Source of the DNA: Paracoccus sp. MKU1
GTDB lineage: Bacteria > Pseudomonadota > Alphaproteobacteria > Rhodobacterales > Rhodobacteraceae
Length of the DNA stretch: 64,000 nucleotides
Assembly (NCBI RefSeq): GCF_001447385.1
Contig: NZ_LLWQ01000221.1
Coordinates: forward strand, 62,001 to 126,000
Direction of reading: 5' to 3'
The notes beneath the pieces are model-generated. The model did not search any database. It saw only the letters and a list, made by a program, of their open reading frames with translations, and had not been told where the DNA came from. A program made the position numbers and the translations under genes. Below, in pieces: positions 62,165-64,000 of this stretch; within the stretch, counting starts at the first letter, position 1, and every line of letters begins with the position of its first letter.

Positions 62165-62175
62165 TGGGGGTCTCC

Positions 62176-62511
62176 TCAGTTCGGCGCGCAATCGGCGCTG
62201 CCTTCGGGGCAATCCTCGGCGAGCGACTGTTCCGAAAGCGCCTTGGCGCGGGCGCGCAGGGCATCGGCCCGCTGCCGCAAGGCGGCGTCATTCGCCACCG
62301 GGCCGGCGCCGGCGCGGCCGGCCAGCGCCTGCCCGCGTGCATCCAGCGCACCGCCGACCGCTGCGGGGTCGCGGGCGGCATCGGCGGCATGGCCGGGCAG
62401 GGCGGGCTCGGCCAGCAGCCGGTCGGTCGGCATCAGCTCGGGATAGTCGCCGCCCGCATCGCCGCAGGCGGCCAGCAGCGTCAGCGCCAGCGCGCTCCAG
62501 ATCCGCCTCAT
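62176..62511 (-). CDS. Small putative lipoprotein
   Basis: This protein of about 111 residues has a lipoprotein signal (LLAAC, Cys16 in the chosen frame), an alanine-rich helical middle and a short C-terminal stretch containing two cysteines (EDCPEGSADC). The family is not recognised. AGGGGAACGGC precedes ATG 62511; an ATG at 62532 is possible. It ends 11 bases before lldD starts, and both may form one transcript. Confidence 0.7.
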   Translation of the reverse strand: MRRIWSALALTLLAACGDAGGDYPELMPTDRLLAEPALPGHAADAARDPAAVGGALDARGQALAGRAGAGPVANDAALRQRADALRARAKALSEQSLAEDCPEGSADCAPN

Positions 62512-62612
62512 GCCGTTCCCCTGAAAATTCATGTGCCGGACCATAGGCCTGCGGGGGCGGCGGGGGCAAGATGCGCTCTTTCCTTGGCGCGGCCGGCCGC
62601 CTAGAAGGCAGC

Positions 62613-63221
62613 ATGGCAAGAACCCAGGGCTCAAGGGCAGAGATCACCGGACCGCTGATCCGCGACACGGCGCGCAGCCTGTTCGCGCGCCACGGCTATG
62701 CCGCGGTCTCGATGCGGCAGATCGCGGCCGAAGTCGGCGTGCAGGTCGGCACGCTTTATACCTATACCGCCGACAAGCAGGCGCTGCTGGCCGACCTGCT
62801 GCGGGTGCACATGGAGGAGCTGCTGGCCGCCTGGTGCGACGACCCGACGCGCCCGGCGCTGGACCGGCTGGAGGCCTTCCTGCGCTTTCACATCCAGACC
62901 AGCCTGGAGCGGCCCGAGGCGGTGTTCCTGTCCTATATGGAGCTGCGCAACCTGACGCCGGAAAACCGCGCCGAGATCGCCGCCCTGCGCCGACGCTACG
63001 AGGACGCGCTGGAGGCGATCCTGATCGCCGGCGAGGCCGAGGGCGCGATGGCGGTGCCCGACACGCGGCTGGCCACCATGGCGTTGATCGCCATGCTGAC
63101 CGGCGTCACCAACTGGTATCGCGAGGGCGGGCGGCTGGACCAGGAGCGCGTGGTCGCGGTCTATTGGGACCTGGTGCGCGGCGCGGTGGGTGCGAATCCC
63201 CTTTTCAACCGGCGGTCCTGA
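62613..63221 (+). CDS. TetR-family transcriptional regulator
   Basis: This 202-residue repressor-type protein has an N-terminal helix-turn-helix domain (about 10-60, with ARSLFARHGYAAVSMRQIA and GTLYTYTADKQAL). The C-terminal ligand domain (TetR_C-type, about 80-190) matches no specific ligand group. It is divergent from the lipoprotein-lldD unit, about 100 bases apart, and could control it. A start at 62571 is possible but adds poor sequence. Confidence 0.88.
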   Translation: MARTQGSRAEITGPLIRDTARSLFARHGYAAVSMRQIAAEVGVQVGTLYTYTADKQALLADLLRVHMEELLAAWCDDPTRPALDRLEAFLRFHIQTSLERPEAVFLSYMELRNLTPENRAEIAALRRRYEDALEAILIAGEAEGAMAVPDTRLATMALIAMLTGVTNWYREGGRLDQERVVAVYWDLVRGAVGANPLFNRRS

Positions 63222-63237
63222 TCCGATATAGGACGGC

Positions 63238-64000
63238 ATGAGCCTGCCGCCCCAGTTCCTTGACGAGATCCGCGCCCGCGTGCCTTTGTCGCGCGTGATC
63301 GGCCGCAAGGTGGTCTGGGATCTGCGCCGCTCGAATCAGGCCAAGGGCGACTGGTGGGCGCCCTGTCCCTTCCACGGCGAAAAGACCGCCTCCTTCCATG
63401 TCGATGACCAGAAGGGCTTCTATTACTGCTTCGGCTGCCACGCGAAAGGCGACGCGCTGACCTTCCTGCGCGAGGCCGAGGGGATGGGCTTCCTGGAAGC
63501 CGTGGAACTGCTGGCATCCGAGGCCGGCTTGCCGATGCCCGAGCGCGACCCCCGGCAGGTGCAGCGCGCCGACCGCCGCACCGAACTGGTCGAGGTCATG
63601 GAACAGGCGGTGCGCTGGTTCCGCATGCAGCTGGGCATGGGCGCGGCCGAGCCGGCGCGCGCCTATCTGGAACGGCGCGGGCTGGATGAGGCCGCCTGCG
63701 AACGCTTCGGCATCGGCTTCGCCCCCGACCAGCGCCAGGGCCTGTTCAACGCCCTGCGCAGCAAGGGCATCGCCGAATCGCTGATCGTCGAGGCAGGTCT
63801 TGCCGCCAGGCCCGACGACGGCGGCGCGCCCTTCGACCGCTTCCGCGGCCGCATCACCTTCCCGATCCGCGACGGGCGCGGGCGCTGCATCGCCTTCGGC
63901 GGCCGGGCGATGGACCCGAACGCGCGGGCGAAGTATCTCAACAGCCCCGAGACGCCGCTCTTCGACAAGGGCCGCAATCTCTACAATATCGGCCCGGCGC
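63238..64000 (+). CDS. dnaG: DNA primase DnaG (5' part, cut by window end)
   Basis: The first 254 codons are present. The N-terminal zinc-binding domain has CPFH (43-46) and CFGC (64-67) with the surrounding SFHVDDQKGFYYC sequence. The start of the RNA polymerase core follows (FDRFRGRITFPIRDGRGRCIAFGGR, AKYLNSPETPLFDKG). It starts ribosomal primers for replication; the rest lies outside the window. It is 16 bases downstream of the TetR gene, with AGGA before the ATG. Confidence 0.96.
   Translation, partial: MSLPPQFLDEIRARVPLSRVIGRKVVWDLRRSNQAKGDWWAPCPFHGEKTASFHVDDQKGFYYCFGCHAKGDALTFLREAEGMGFLEAVELLASEAGLPMPERDPRQVQRADRRTELVEVMEQAVRWFRMQLGMGAAEPARAYLERRGLDEAACERFGIGFAPDQRQGLFNALRSKGIAESLIVEAGLAARPDDGGAPFDRFRGRITFPIRDGRGRCIAFGGRAMDPNARAKYLNSPETPLFDKGRNLYNIGPA

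Overview
The window looks like chromosomal DNA of an alphaproteobacterium of the family Rhodobacteraceae, most likely Paracoccus. GC is high and coding density is about 95 %. Genes overlap by ATGA or TGATG junctions, and several typical alphaproteobacterial genes are present: ccoGHIS, hemA-type 5-aminolevulinate synthase, trmFO, CarD and a Suv3-like helicase. The best genus marker is a membrane-anchored cytochrome c at 41774-42304, which matches my memory of the Paracoccus denitrificans cytochrome c552 (CycM) in length, anchor, acidic linker and heme site. No phage, insertion sequence, CRISPR array or obvious island is recognisable.

Layout. 1-4428: ccoGHIS, the maturation and copper-supply genes for cbb3 oxidase, behind a well-placed FNR-type box. 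4515-7474: lipoprotein-release transporter lolC-lolD, an overlapping PAP2-like phosphatase and a small lipoprotein. 7502-9804 (minus): parE with a YnfA-family gene starting inside its stop. 9805-10857: the only long gene-poor stretch, holding a perfect FNR-type palindrome. 10858-16125 (minus): glutathione S-transferase, membrane dipeptidase, oligoendopeptidase F, lysophospholipase-like hydrolase and an SCP2 protein. 16175-21580 (plus): TPR protein, Suv3-like RNA helicase, S4 RNA-binding protein, 7Fe ferredoxin and CarD. 21727-23877 (minus): LysE exporter and M20 peptidase. 24046-27854 (plus): hemA with an FNR-type box, a RodZ-like protein and ispG.

27944-36260: a DsbA-like oxidoreductase (minus), then an aminotransferase, periplasmic amidase, PBP1A, prfB and a patatin (plus). 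36257-40134 (minus): psuG, psuK, the SRP RNA gene and a CpdB-like phosphoesterase; together these suggest nucleotide and pseudouridine salvage. 40282-42304: a small SRPBCC-like protein, prephenate dehydratase (minus) and cytochrome c552. 42495-49452: a YejABEF-type peptide ABC transporter with an overlapping glycosyltransferase. 49449-54534 (minus): a periplasmic hypothetical, a TerB-DnaJ protein, and the sulfate transporter operon cysA-sbp-cysT-cysW.

54813-64000: a GNAT acetyltransferase, tRNA-Arg(UCU), a 31-residue membrane peptide, a NifU/IscU-like scaffold protein, hisI, gluQ, trmFO, rplY, an acyltransferase-3 family protein, an LldD-type alpha-hydroxy-acid dehydrogenase, a lipoprotein, a TetR regulator and the 5' part of dnaG, which runs off the end.

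Themes. Oxygen control is visible: three FNR-type palindromes (72-85, 9957-9970, 23964-23977) lie before ccoG, in the gene-poor region and before hemA. They would tie cbb3 oxidase assembly and heme synthesis to low oxygen. A short dispersed repeat with core G-TATTTG and a trailing GAAGAA occurs five times in intergenic DNA, usually just after a stop codon. I did not find a clearly new multi-gene system. The most interesting leads are the FNR box in the gene-poor region with a possible small transcript, the repeat family, the 31-residue peptide, and the glycosyltransferase fused to the yej operon.
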